From NCBI GenBank assembly GCA_039619475.1, contig CM077116.1:178527863-178591862 (forward strand): a DNA stretch of 64,000 nt. Direction: 5' to 3'. The notes beneath the pieces are model-generated. The model was not told the DNA's origin and did no database searches. It was given only the letters and a program-made list of their open reading frames with translations. This document shows, one piece after another, positions 1 through 13,751 of this stretch. Made by a program: the position numbers and the translations under genes. How positions within the stretch are numbered: position 1 is the first letter of the stretch; each line of letters starts with the position of its first letter. Source of the DNA: Icerya purchasi. Taxonomy: Eukaryota > Arthropoda > Insecta > Hemiptera > Monophlebidae.

Positions 1-579
1 TTATTAAAATTTCAAATTTTAATTTGTCCGTCTGCGGTTTTTCAATTACATAGTTCTCTATGTCCACTTTTAAAAAAACATCTGAAAAAAATATAGTATC
101 GCTGTCTGGAAATGGTTGTCCTGGTGTGAGTTCTAAAGAAGGCGTACAAAATGAAGAAGATGATAAGGATGATGATGATTCATTAACTGATGAAGGAGAT
201 GGGCCGCTTTCATTTATTTCAAATTTTATGACAGCTCAACATTTTTTTTCTGCTGTTTTCTTTTTAGACGAAATGAGAATTAGGTGAAATGGAACGAAAT
301 CTGCATATTTACAAGCGGTACCGCTTCTGCCTCGACATGGAAAAAGAACACCTTGTGTAGTCGTATGTTTTTAGCCTAATTGTTAAACTAAAATGAAAGG
401 GTAAACTTATGTTACTTACTATTATTATTGAAAAATGCCAAATCTGACTGATAATTGACAATGTCATAAATACATATTTTAAACAAGGCAAAACAAAAGA
501 TATTGTAGAAAAATTAATCGATTGAACACGCAATAAATGACAAAAGTAAAATACAGTTTCAATTCGTAATAAACGAAAA
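1..579. other. AT-rich intron or intergenic DNA, no gene recognised
   Basis: The stretch is presumably upstream GALK intron. A short open frame (60-287, +) codes a run of Glu and Asp residues but has no homology I recognise, no clear splice context and a low-complexity composition. It is not called as a gene. Confidence 0.5.
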
Positions 580-2140
580 TCAGTTAAAATCCTTATTCCA
601 TCATCATTTAAAAAACATTTAAATCCAAAGAAGGTACCGGGGTATGATTTGATCACAGCTAATATCATTAAGAGAATGCCAAGAAAAGCTGTAATATTGT
701 TGACACACATTTTCAATGCAATTCTTCGAACTGGCTACTTTCCGATACAATGGAAATTCGCTACAATAGTAATGATTCCAAAACCGGGAAAACCTCAATA
801 TGAAACGACTTCGTACAGACCTATCGGCTTATTGCCAATCTTCTCTAAACTCTTCGAAAAAATCCTGCTCAGAAGAATAAAACCTATTCTCGAAGAAAAT
901 AAAGTGATACCCGACTACCAGTTTGGTTTTAGGAACTACCACAGTACAATAGAGCAAACGCACAGAATAGTTGAGACATCATAAGCAAAAGCTTTGAAGA
1001 AAATAAATATTGTATTGCGATTTTTTTCGACGTTGAGAAAGCTTTTAACAAGGTTTGGCATACCGGATTACTATATAAGCTGAAACATTAACTGCCTTAT
1101 CCCTATTATCTGTTAATAAAGTCCTACCTAGCAGAAAGACACTTTCGTGTTAATGTAAATGGTGATTGTTCACGAATGTACCCTATAATGTCAGGAGTAT
1201 CACAAGGTAGTGTACTGGGACCCGTATTGTATCAGATTTATACACACGACTTCCTAGAAAATAATGATATAACCACAGCTATGTTTGCTGATGACAAGGC
1301 TATTTTATCAACTCACCGAGATAACTTCATAGCTACCGAACAGCTCCAAAATCATCTGCTATATGTGGAGAAATGGCTTAAACAATGGAGAGTTGCAGTT
1401 AACGAATCAAAGTCAAAACAGGTTTTGTTTACCTTAAATAAAGGGCAAAATTTGCCGATCCAGCTGAATGGGCAGACAATTTCCAACTCATGTGCTGTGA
1501 AATATCTCGGGTTACATCTTGACCAACGGCTCACCTTCAAGAATCATATTATTACAAAACGAAAGCAACTAGATATAAAATACCTGCGTTGGTTAATGAA
1601 CAAAAATTCATCTTTATCGGTTGAAAATACAGTGCTACTATACAGCGCAATCTTAGAACCTGTGTGGACATACGGTATTCAAATCTGGGGAACGATGAGT
1701 ATTCCAAATCTTAAAATTGTACAAAGATTTCAGTCTAAAGTCTTACGAGATATTTTGGAGGCACCATGGTTTGTCCGTAATGATGGTATACACGAAGACC
1801 TCTGCATTCCAATGGTTAAAGAAGTAATTACGACCTTTGCTAGAAGATACTTTCATCGACTTGGAAACCACATCAATCCGCTAGCAGCTAATCTTTCGCA
1901 GAATAGTGTACGATTCAGACGATTGAAACGACATAGCCAAATTGAACTGGAATTTCGTCCGTAGACATTAATTTGCATAGCTCAATATATTCCAATAAAT
2001 AACGTACATACAAATAAGGAATAGCGACCGCTGGGAGGCGTTTCATCATGGTTTACATAAAATAACATTGCTACTTATTGTTCAACTGAACAGATTGTAT
2101 GCAGATAAAAAGGGGGGAAAAAAAAGAAAAAAATTAATGT
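580..2140 (+). mobile_element. 5'-truncated Jockey-clade LINE (Jockey-1), reverse transcriptase relic
   Basis: This is the 3' part of a non-LTR retrotransposon ORF2. In order it shows NPKKVPGYDLITA (RT motif 0/1), TSYRPIGLLPIFSKLFEKIL, a frameshift near 980, the degraded DVEKAFNKVWHTG block, the motif GVSQGSVLGPVLY, and the catalytic box MFADDKAIL at about 1289-1315 (the family norm is FADDTA). The C-terminal thumb continues to a stop at 1964. Frame breaks around 980-1175 make it non-functional. A purine-rich tail near 2110-2145 is the probable 3' end. Strong similarity to the Jockey copy at 36-40 kb places both in one clade. Confidence 0.85.
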
Positions 2141-2929
2141 GATAAATATGACTTTGATTTCACACTATTTTCTCATCGGGCATTGTAATATGAATACTTT
2201 TCAACGCAAGCAATGCTGTAGTATAGTAATACTTTTGCTTAGAGTTGGCACCAATACACATCGCTGCTATAAGGATTATAGTATATAACATATTTATGTT
2301 CTCATACTGATAAATCTGTTGACTTTGTCTGTAACATACTTTTGTTTTAAGAGGATTAGCGTTATATGTAATTATTTTACGTGTAAAATAGTCGTTTCCT
2401 AGAATTCATAAAAATTTTAATTTTCTTTTCTTTTGTCAAAAATTGAAAAGAAATAAATTTCTTCTGAATTTTGGTCCATTTAATTCAAGTAGTTATGATT
2501 TCGCAGACATTTCGGGGGGGTTTAAACCCGGAAAACCCCCCTCAGATACGGCCCTGGTTATCAGCATTCTCTAAATTTGGACAAAAAGTAAGAAGTTGTT
2601 TGAAAACAACAGAATGAACTGAGAACGAAAACGGAATAAAACGTCATGATCACTAATACTAGAAAACAAGAAGTCGATTTTGACAAAAAGACAATTCCAA
2701 CTACAATACTTCTTCTACTTTATAGCGCCATACTTAATTCCTAAGCGTCAGCGAGTACCTATTCGTACATTTCAGCTGTACAGATATAGACATAGTGTAC
2801 TAGGCGATTGTTATATGAAATGCGAGTGTACACTCGCAAGACTTCATTAGGAACTGATTGTAATCGTTTGATTTATCGATATACAAGTGCAGTCCCGTGT
2901 ATGTCTGCTGTGCACTAACTAGCGCGCAT
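2141..2929. other. Intronic DNA without recognisable genes
   Basis: AT-rich sequence. Its distal part (about 2770-2930) may be the tail of the SINE that follows. No ORF, splice site or repeat could be supported. Confidence 0.4.
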
Positions 2930-3085
2930 ATGATGGTATGCATATTTGCCATTGCCTTCCACGTGATTATTAGCGAGTATTTATAATTTAATTCTTTGTG
3001 ATAAGTTCTATTATCGACCGGGATCGAACCCGTGACCTCCGTAACGAAGTCAAGCGCTCTAGCGACTAGACTATCGCGACGACAT
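2930..3085 (-). repeat. tRNA-derived SINE head with A and B box
   Basis: On the minus strand, 3085 to about 3015 reads as a tRNA-like RNA polymerase III promoter: A box TAGTCTAGTCG, then B box GGTTCGATCCC. The anticodon arm can pair (GACTT/AGGTC) but its loop has eight bases, and the two acceptor strands do not pair, so it is not a working tRNA. Downstream on the same strand comes GGAAGGCAATGGCAAA, a phrase I associate with arthropod tRNA-derived SINE bodies. The 3' limit is uncertain. Confidence 0.6.
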
Positions 3086-3460
3086 AACTACTATACTGAT
3101 GACAGTAATATTTTATCTGCGGTACTTTTATGTTAATGCAAGAATAAAATGTTGACGCTTTTAACAGTACGTACAAAAATTAAGAACAATTAGGCAGGTC
3201 AAAACTAATTTCATCACTTTTTTCTTTTTTTGTTTGTGCGAAGAAGAAATTGTAAGCTGCGTCAACACTGCTTCAATTCTGAAATGCTGAGAATCGATAG
3301 TTGCACTTTAATAGTGCTGTCGCTCGATCTGCAGTCGGCATCTATAAATATTAGTAACTATATTTCTATTGTAATACTAAATATTACTTTGCGTGTATTT
3401 ATAGGCCCTTCCTTTGGTTACACTGTGTATAGGAAAGAAGAATCAGTTGAATTCTTGCAG

Positions 3461-3594
3461 AATTGTAACGAACTGTGCGGTTGCGGATAGGCCGCATAAA
3501 ACTGAATTTCCGCTACCGGCTACAAATAGTGATTTACAAGCTGGCACGCCGAAGTGGGCAAATTATGTAAAAGGAGTAATAGCTAATTTTGAAG
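3461..3594 (+). CDS. GALK1: Galactokinase exon (first visible)
   Basis: The exon follows a pyrimidine-rich acceptor ending TTGCAG and ends before donor GTAATC. It opens with one base completing a codon, then 44 codons reading from [11 protein letters not shown] to [14 protein letters not shown], and ends one base into a glycine codon. The [11 protein letters not shown] segment is diagnostic of animal galactokinase, and this segment aligns to about residues 75-120 of the human protein. The partner exon upstream was not found between 1 and 3460. Confidence 0.92.
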
Positions 3595-6500
3595 GTAATC
3601 GTTTATTGTTAAACGAGGGCCGGTTGAAAAGTAACGCCTCCATCTGTCTAAAATCAATTCTGATTGCGCGAAATAAACGAAACAAACTCTAAATTGAAGA
3701 AAAAAGTCTACTCAATAAAACTAGAAAATCACTTTTCAACATGGTCACTTTCAGCCTCAATATATTTGCACAAAACGTGAAATCAATTTTTCGAAGACCG
3801 TTAAATAAAAAGTCTCCCCCTTTAATTTTTATCCGTTCATTCACTAATTGTTGAACTGTTTTGTCCGAACTAAAATCGGAGTTCCCTTACATCGCAGGAA
3901 ACAAATAAAAATCCGGAGTCCCAAATCGGCGCAATATGTCGGATGCGGCACGGCTTCAAAACTCAAGCGCTTGATCTTGGCGTTCGTTTGTGCGCTTCAT
4001 TGGAGTTCGGGGAGGTCTGACGCGCGTCAAATTTACTGAAATTTCAGTTCTTTATTGATGGTGTGTTTGACCCTTTCACGTGAAAGTCCCAGATAAGCCG
4101 CGATTTCATCCTGCGTAATTCGTCTTTAATGCAAATCAGTTTATCAACTTCCTGAATATTTTTGTCGCTAACCGCAGTTTTTCGGAGTCCTGATATTACG
4201 ATTTATCAAAAAATGAAGGGAGTCCGCGACTTATAATCTCGGCAGAAACTACCCGAAGAAGAACATTACTTAAATCAAGCGTTTGATCTCTGCAGACTTT
4301 CTGTAAATGCGAATAAATTTGTTTTGATACACACTCTTCGTGATTAAAAATTCAATGACCGCGTGTTGCCGTAACCGTATAGACACCCCGTCGTTTCTTT
4401 CCATAGTAACAGAGCACGAACCCGTGAATCGAATGCAACCAAACATGACATAATTCTACTAAACACGTTAAGCTCTGGAAAGATACAAACCGCAGCTCGC
4501 TTCCCCAACGCATTTCGTCAGCTCCCAGTAGGGGGCATTACTTTTCAATTGATTCTCGTACGCTACTATTTAAGTGCAGATAATACTGTATTATTTGTAG
4601 TGATTAGCGTAAAAAGTAATCGCTCACATTCTTCAGTAAACCGAGATCGATCGTAACATACTTTTTTTTTTCGTATTTTTTAGTTGTTTCAACTCTCCTT
4701 ACTGCAATTCTACCGAATTTACTTATCGACAGTAAAAGCTAAATGGACTCGAAATATTTTTGAAATCGTTTTTCCATCCGATAAAGAAATATTGAACTTT
4801 GACAAATCTCTCATTAGCATTCTTTTGTAAATCTTTTTCTTCAATTTTCAAATTCCCGGGTATAACGTTTCGCGTATCTATCAAAAATTTATTATTATTT
4901 CTCGGAATTTATTTTTCATTTTTAAAATGTCGCTTATAAAAAAAAAATGTGAATGTAAAATTGCAAGTTTAATAGTTTTTACGATGTGTCTGTTTGAGTT
5001 CCTTTTTTGGCCTACATTTTGTATATTGTTTAAACTGCTATTTTTAATTTTATTTTTCATGCACCAGTTAATTGATTTTCACTGTAAAAAATTCTTTCCA
5101 AAGTTTGTACAATAGAAGTGTGCGAGTTATTAAGTGATGCGAAACACTGTTTCGAAAGCGAGTTGCACATGGTAAGATTATATGTTACTTCTGTATACCT
5201 GTGTGACCAGCGTGCATAGTTATTATTATGCACACTTTTTTTTTTTTTTTTTTTTTTTTTTTGGTAAATAGTAACTAGTAATTAATTACGAGCCTCTGAT
5301 TACTGTGTAACTGTAAACCAAGTTCAATTATTGTAATTCACGGTTATATATTAACTAGCTGTTCCCCGCGGCTTTACCCGCTTGGGTACATTTTCTTGAT
5401 CACTGCTATCATTTTTTAATTTGCCCTTTAAAATTTTGTTAATCTCATACAGTTCATTTTTATTCAATAAACTCCACTTATTTTCCCATTCGCTTCATTG
5501 TGCTTGAAATATAAACGATTATTATAATTTTTTTGTTTTTAACTGAAATTTATATGTAAACAAAATTGTATTAACACATGTGTTAATATAATTTTTTTTT
5601 TTTTTAATATTTTTATTTTCATCTTTAAGTTCTTCGTTTAATTTTTTTTTTCATTGTTACGCTAATATTTCAATTAAATACATTTCAAAATTAATTTAAA
5701 TATATTGTGGTAATAAGATGGCGTACGATTTAATTAATTTATATTATTTGTTATTATGTTCAGCTATTAGGTGCCCAATTAAAAAAAAAAAAATAGTTCC
5801 AATATTAATTTATTTCGCCATAATTGTAATTACTTAGGACCCATAATGTGATAAAATTAAATGAATATTTAATATAAAAGTAATGCAAGCATGGTTGTTA
5901 TGAATTGCACTTTCTTACATCATAAGAAAATTACAGTTGTATAACTAATTAATTACAGTTATTACTCAAAGTAGTGCAGTCATTAATAATTCAGGATTAC
6001 ACATAGAATTGAAGTGATATTTGAATTATTATAATGAAATGAAATTTTCAATTTCATAGGAGGTTATTCATACAATTAAGCAGAACCACCGATACCACAA
6101 CTTTAATACATCTATAATCTTGTTTTAATATAGCTGTTACTATACTTTTTATTAATACACTTATAACCTATAATAATATGGCTACCGCTGCACTGAGGCA
6201 GAGCCCACAATACCATAGGAATGAACTGTACAGCATTATAGTAACACATGGCCATTCATACAATTAAGCGGAACCCACATACCACAACATTAGTACATTT
6301 ATAATACTACAATAATATGGCTACAACTGCATTATAACAGAGTCCACAAAACACAGGAAAGAGTATTTCAGTATCAAAATAATATGGTTACTAATGTAGA
6401 TCAGTAAACTTCAAAATTAAATACTAAATTAATGTTGAAACTACTGCTATTGAGCATAGTTTGTGATGTATACTTCATTACACCTATAGTATTAAAGTTT

Positions 6501-9500
6501 ATACAATGTTGTATTCAAACAAAGCTCATAATAAAAGTATAATTCATTAACATACTTATAACCTGTAGTAATATGGCCACCGCTGCACTGAGGAAAAGTT
6601 CACAATGCCATAGGAATGAACAGTGCAGCATTACAGTAATATGGCCATTTATACAATTAAGCAAAACCCACAATACTACAACATTAATACACTTATAATA
6701 CTGCAATAATATGGCCACTATCTACTAAAGCAGAGTTCACAAAAACTCAAGAAAGAGAAAATAAATAGAGTTTATTGAGTAAATAAACAGTATGAGATTA
6801 ACGAAATTTTAAAGGGAAAATTAAAAGATGATAGCAGTGATCAACTGTACTCAAGCGACCAAATGAAGCTAATGAATAATTATAGCCTTTTTATAATATT
6901 ATTTCGAAACAGAATTTATCTTCCATTAAAATTCTGAATTCCAAAGAGCAAATAATAAGTATATACTTGTTCACTTTGCAGAAATTTAAATAGAAGTTAA
7001 AAAATAGACATTTAGTCATTATTGTAATTAAAATAATATACAATAACCTAAACTCTAAATATGTTTTTATAATGAAATAATGTAGCTAGCTTAGCAGTAG
7101 CACAAAATTGTTATTATCCCAACATTGAGTGTATTTCAAAAATATGAATTAGCGATAAAAAAAAAAAAAAATTATTCACAAACTATTTTACTTCAGTGCG
7201 GTTTTTACAAAACTTCACGATAAACCACGTTTTTAGTTCTGCTTTCAGGTTGCAGAATAAACAGGCTGTCAGAAAAACTAACTCAGGAACAGGCAACATA
7301 CAGCTGTCCATGTGAAAAACAGTCACACCGAAGATTTACACCAACTATTTTCAGACTTTGTCCCTGAGCTTTGTTAATAGTTATGGTATAGCAAACCTTC
7401 ACTGGGAATTGTAGTCTTTTAAATCTGAAGTGGTAGTCTGATGGTACGAGAGGAATTCTCGGAATGAAAACAGTTTCTCCATGTCCGATACCTCTAAATA
7501 TTGTTGCTTCAATTACATTTTTATGCAAACTTTTCACTTGTAGCTTTGTATCATTGCAAAGTTTTGGGGTGTGCAAATTGCGCAAAAGTATTATAGGAGT
7601 GCCGACTTTAAGGTTCAATATATGAGGCGGCGGTCTTGCTGGATTAAGACTATGGAGAAATTCTGTAGGATGTTGAATGGATTCTTCCTCTTCTAAAACA
7701 GAATCAATAGACTCATATGTCACCATTTCAGTAGCCAGTTTCTATAGCAAAGTATTATTTATATTCATTGATGATTCATTTGTTGGAGTAAAAATAGCTC
7801 TCTCTCTTAACCAAAATGTGCTTCTAAGTTCATTTTGATTGAAGTCTGGATAAATACTGCCCATTGAAGTGTCTAAGTGATATACTAAATGACAGAGAAT
7901 TTGCGGAATACTAATTTTTCCCTCTTTCTCCAACAACTTTTCATCTTCTAAGATGGACTTGCATATTTATTCTCAGCGAAAGAATATTTACTTTTGGCCA
8001 TAAGTAGGAAGATTTGAGACATGCTTTTATTTCGTCGGCACATGTTCCTCTAGGTACAACAGGTAAAGTTTGACTGAAGTCTCCTGCAAGTAATCCTGTC
8101 ACTGCACACATTAGACGGGTACAGTTCCTGATATCTTGTAGTATTAAATTAAAAGCCTCAATTTCGTTTACCATGGTGCATTCATTCCATATGATCAACA
8201 CAACTTCTTGAAGTACCCGATACATGTTATTTTGCTTAGATATGTTACATAACGTACGGGTGGTTTAGATTAACAGGTAACTTGAAGGTAGAATGAGCCG
8301 TCTTACCACCATCAAGAAAAGTTGCAGCGATACTCGATGAAGCAACAGCAATTGAAATTTTTCTATCGCTCCTGATTTTGGCTAACAACAGATTCAATCC
8401 AAAGGTTTTCCTGTTCCACCAGGGGCATCTAAAAGAGTAACTTCCCACCGTTAGAGGTAATGCTTTCAATAATATTGTGGTACACATTCCATTGTTCAAG
8501 GTTAAGTTTTTTAATATTTGTAGAAACTTTCTCAGATAACTGCACTGGATCGTAAGACGTCTCACGCAGGTAGTCGCGGTTATCTACAGTGACATCTTCT
8601 TGTGTTGGCGATGGAAGACCAAAATGCTTTAAATAATGGCTAGACATTGACCAAACAACATCTTCAAGCAGAATTAGGCAACGATTATAAATAATATGCA
8701 TGAGATATGTTGTACGTCATTGCACTTCTTTTTCATTTGTATTATCATGTCTTCTGCGAAACTATCGCGATATTTATCTCGTAGCGCTGCAGGCTCTGGC
8801 TATTTGATGAAACACTAAAATGATGGCGAATAAATTACGAATTTTATAAGAAGTCTAATATACTCGTAGAAGTTTCATGTAACGTTCGGTCCCAGTGTGC
8901 ATCATTTTCGAGTAACCCAAGCGCTCTACACGCTGAGAGTAGATTGTCTGTTAAGCTATTCCTCCAATAGTTTTGAGATCAGTAAATGACGTAAGACCCC
9001 GAATTTCATGCAACAGTAGGCGTAAGTAGTAACACTCAGTATCACCAGGGTGAACAGTATATACTCTACCAAGAACATTATATATACTTCTTTACACCTA
9101 CATAACCAGGCACGGGATTCCCCTGTTTCCTTCTATAGAACTTGTTGTTTCTCCAGACAAAATACGATGGAACTTCACTGTAAAGGAGAGTTTTGGCGAA
9201 TGTATCAACTTGACATAATTCAAAAAAGGCTAATAGTGTAGTTTTCGGAGGGTCATTAATACGATCAATGATATTACGTTCAGCGTTTACAGGGTGATTT
9301 CAAATACTAAGCAATTCCGGATATAAAAATTGTAATATCAAAAACGCACTCGGTATGTAGACTTTTACAAAAACGACGACCGGGCCCTGAAAAGGACTAT
9401 TTCAATAAAATAATTACGAAATTCGGATTTTAAAAAACGTTAAAATACACGGGGAATGCACAACAAAGTTGACAAACGGAAAAAAAACAATACACGTAGT

Positions 9501-12500
9501 AAACAAACAACAACAAAGAACGGACTTACTACAATAGCAGACGGATAACAGCAACTCAGGTAAAAAAGGACTCGATCGCAAACGGTTGACGAGCGGCTAT
9601 TTTTCTTTTTTTTGTGTTGCGCAGCGGTAAATAAAAATCACTGGTCAGATCTAAAATAAAGTTAAAAACGTGTATTTCGCAAGAAAATAGTACTAAAAGC
9701 GAAATCGTTAAGCGAATACGGTATTTAAAAATTATTAAAAAGAAATTAATATAAACATCGTTTAATATGTGCAAATCTAATATTAACAATCAGTAAAATA
9801 CACACTCTGGACATTTTCTAGGTGGACAGCAAAATGGATGACAGAAGTAAATTGAAGGTGCAGGATAAAAGAGGTTTATAAGATACTACGCAGCAATTAT
9901 CAGTGTCAACTGCACTGATGTTGACAGTGGATCCATCGTCTGCAAGTGACCGTCGGCGATACTGAGGGTAACCATCCTCTCCCTGTTGTATATCTTTGAC
10001 AAAAAGTCGTGGATATTTTTTACTGCACGATCCATTTTCCATGCAAGGTGAGTTTCTGTTGAAATTTCCACAAGGGCCTTGTATCATAGTAGATTTAATA
10101 ATAGTAGTCTTTAAATCTGCGTTCTGGCAGTTCCGCTAATCCGAACCCCAATTTCGGTCCCGGAGGCGAAAATTCACCCCAGACCGGTAATCCGAACACG
10201 AAAGTCACCCCAATTCATGTCCAGGTGGTCAAAATTCACCCAAGTTTCCCCCCGATTCCTCAGGGTTTCCCCCGGATGGTTCCCGCTCGTTTCCGATAAA
10301 CCGAACGTCCAAACAGTGTCCAGAGGTCAATAAACTGTCCAAAGAGTTATTCGGGGGCGCAAGTAACCCCAATTAGTGTCCAGGTGCTGAAAGTTCCCCC
10401 AAGTTCCCCAAATTTCTCCGAAATTCCCCCATACGCGTCCCGCTCGTGTCCGATAAACCGAACCGATTATTAATTAACATAAGTATATTAATTAATGTCC
10501 GAAAGTAACCCAAGTCTCCATTGGCCCCGCCCGCCCGCTACATTACCACGATTTTTTCAAAATTCAGGACCTAAGTATGAAAATTCCAAAATTTAACCCC
10601 AATATATTATTTAAAGTATAAATCTAACCTATAACTCCAGTTCACACCTCTCACACGTATATTTCATTCCCACGCACGCTCCGGTCGCTGTCGCAAAAGC
10701 GCACGCGCCGATCCCACGCATATTCCGATCTCCACCGCGATATCACACCCACACACACGCGCTCCCTTTCCGATACCGCGATTATTTCTTTAATATTTCA
10801 AAGTCTAAAAGTATACATAATATAAAATTAGCCGAAGTATATTTTTTATTTTCCCGATTCCCCGATCTTACTACCATATGCTAAAGCGCACGTCCCGATC
10901 CCGCGCATATATCTAACATAACGTTCTCCGCCGCGAAAGCGCACACGCCGATCCCCCGCACGTGTCGTCCGTTTACGCTGCTCCAATTTTTTTTCACATA
11001 ATAACCCAATCCCTGCTCTGTTGTCTAAACCTAACCGGTTATCCGAAACATTTACAAATTAACAAATCAATTATTTCTATAGTCTCAAATAGCCGTAGTC
11101 TCCTTTACCCCTTCCACTCTCTTTTCCGATCGATTCCGTTGTTTTAATATCGATTATATCGCATTCTATTTACTTTTACTACGACCATTAAACCCCCGAT
11201 CGACGCTCCCGACGCCTCCGTCATTTCATATTGAGAGGTAATTTTCATCGGGAGAGATTGTCCATTTTCACCATGCTTTCTAGAAAAGGTGTATACATGT
11301 CGTGGATTTGTATGTTGTAAAAGGTCGTAAATAACGGTACATGACAGGCGCTTCAATAATGTTACGAACGACTGGTGAGGCGGGCGGAGACATCTTAGAC
11401 TGTGGAGCAGCGATTGAATTTCTTGGAAATGTCGAGATCAGTGTTCGATGACGTTGATGTCGATTTTTTTATGTGCATGTGTGTATTTGAACGTGTCTAA
11501 AAAAATATTCTTCTAGCGAATAACGGTAAATAGCGGGGGGAGTATTGAGCGGTCAAAGGTTGATAGAAAGACGAGACGAATACATGAAGAGGTTGACTAT
11601 ACCTGGAAAAGGACGATTAATGTTTGTAGCAACAATATCGTCAATGAAAATAATAGTTCCTTCGTTTAATAATTATACTGAGATGTGTATAATATTAAAA
11701 TTAGTTACGATGTTGATAAAAATTATTTAGTGCTCTGAGATTTTCTCTATCAAAATGTTAAAAGATGTAAAGTATGTATGACGGGGTGAATGTGTCGGAA
11801 AAATAATACCAGTAAAAATAATTAAAGATCGATAATTAAAAATTAAATATAATAACTGTGTGTGGTATATGTGTGGGTCTGATGTGATATGCTCCCGCGG
11901 ATAATACAAAAAAAAAAAAATGGTCACGATTAATAAGGAACCTATCTGTGAGTGTGACAATATGGCGTGTATGTAAGTCTGTGAGGAGTTGAAAAATAAA
12001 TAAAACATATTATAATTGTTAGGGAAACGTGTATGCATGGAAATGGATGTCGTGCAAATAAAAAAAAAAAATGTACGAACGGAAAAAAATTTCAAAAGAC
12101 TTTTTGGAAAAATAATCTAACAATAATATACAATAATTGATAGTAAAATGGGTGTTGGATGCAACGTCTACACTTCTGCGAGAGTTGATTGATTGACTGG
12201 GTCTAGAACATATATTATGAAAGAATTGTAATTTGTGCAGGATGATTAGGGGATGGAGAGGGAAATTATGAAACCGTGTTAAATAAAATTATACTCGATT
12301 TCATTTTTGAATACATATGTCTGGAAAAAAATTATGAACGTTCGGGAGAAACGATCGGAAGCGAAAAAAAAATATAGTTATAATAATTCCATAATACTTG
12401 GAGTTGAAAAAAGTTATTATGAACGGTATGGGAACTAACGACGGCAGGTATGTGCACATTCATCGCTTTGAAGACATTGTAGGATTTATTTTTAGAACCG

Positions 12501-13706
12501 GAGAAAAATAAAAATATTATGAACGGTCGGAAGAAATGATCAGAAACGAAAAAAAATATACTTCGGCTGTTTCTATAATATTTAGGCTCGAAAAATTATT
12601 AAGAACGATATGGGAACTAACTGCAGAAGATGTGTGCGCATTCATCGCGTTGAAGACATTGTAGGATTTATTTTTAGAACCGGAGGAAAATAAAAATATT
12701 ATGAACGGTCGGAAGAAATGATCGGAAGTGAAGAAAATATATAATTGGAATAATTCCATAATACTTGGAGTTGAATAAAAGTTATTATGAACGGTATGGG
12801 AACTAACGACAGCAGATGGGTGTGCGGGAATGGACGGTGTGCATTCATAGCGGTCACATAAAAAAATAATTACCTCTCAATATGAAATGACGGAGGCGTC
12901 GGGAGCGTCGATCGGGGGTTTAATGGTCGTAGTAAAAGTAAATAGAATGCGATATAATCGATATTAAAACAACGGAATCGATCGGAAAAGAGAGTGGAAG
13001 GGGTAAAGGAGACTACGGCTATTTGAGACTATAGAAATAATTGATTTGTTAATTTGTAAATGTTTCGGATAACCGGTTAGGTTTAGACAACAGAGCAGGG
13101 ATTGGGTTATTATGTGAAAAAAAATTGGAGCAGCGTAAACGGACGACACGTGCGGGGGATCGGCGTGTGCGCTTTCGCGGCGGAGAACGTTATGTTAGAT
13201 ATATGCGCGGGATCGGGACGTGCGCTTTAGCATATGGTAGTAAGATCGGGGAATCGGGAAAATAAAAAATATACTTCGGCTAATTTTATATTATGTATAC
13301 TTTTAGACTTTGAAATATTAAAGAAATAATCGCGGTATCGGAAAGGGAGCGCGTGTGTGTGGGTGTGATATCGCGGTGGAGATCGGAATATGCGTGGGAT
13401 CGGCGCGTGCGCTTTTGCGACAGCGACCGGAGCGTGCGTGGGAATGAAATATACGTGTGAGAGGTGTGAACTGGAGTTATAGGTTAGATTTATACTTTAA
13501 ATAATATATTGGGGTTAAATTTTGGAATTTTCATACTTAGGTCCTGAATTTTGAAAAAATCGTGGTAATGTAGCGGGCGGGCGGGGCCAATGGAGACTTG
13601 GGTTACTTTCGGACATTAATTAATATACTTATGTTAATTAATAATCGGTTCTGTTTATCAGAAACGAGCAGGACGCGTACGTGGGAATTTTGGAGACGGA
13701 GCGCGC

Positions 13707-13751
<45 letters not shown>

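Noticed and set aside
60..287. Acidic 75-codon ORF at the window start
   Set aside because: A low-complexity Asp/Glu run only. No homology, no splice context and no neighbouring exon.
3015..3085. A functional tRNA gene (possibly Asn-like) on the minus strand
   Set aside because: A and B boxes are good, but the acceptor strands do not pair and the anticodon loop has eight bases. SINE-type sequence follows, so I call it a SINE head.
1..3460. N-terminal galactokinase exon with a GRVNLIGEHTDY-type motif
   Set aside because: I read both strands for a GEHTDY-like coding stretch and found none, so the exon is likely upstream of the window.
5368..6852. CRISPR-like or regularly spaced array in the Helitron 3' region
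   Set aside because: The units are degenerate, differ in spacing and belong to a eukaryotic transposon; there are no conserved short repeats with unique spacers.
11144..11356. A 70-codon minus-strand ORF in the FB-1 loop as a captured gene fragment
   Set aside because: It has no recognisable domain, half of it lies in the arm, and there are no splice signals. A search could revive it.
10962..13149. Two identical 61-codon ORFs (10962-11147 + and 12964-13149 -) as a duplicated gene
   Set aside because: They are the same stretch of the inverted arms of FB-1, with no codon bias or domain. The identity reflects arm identity, not a protein.
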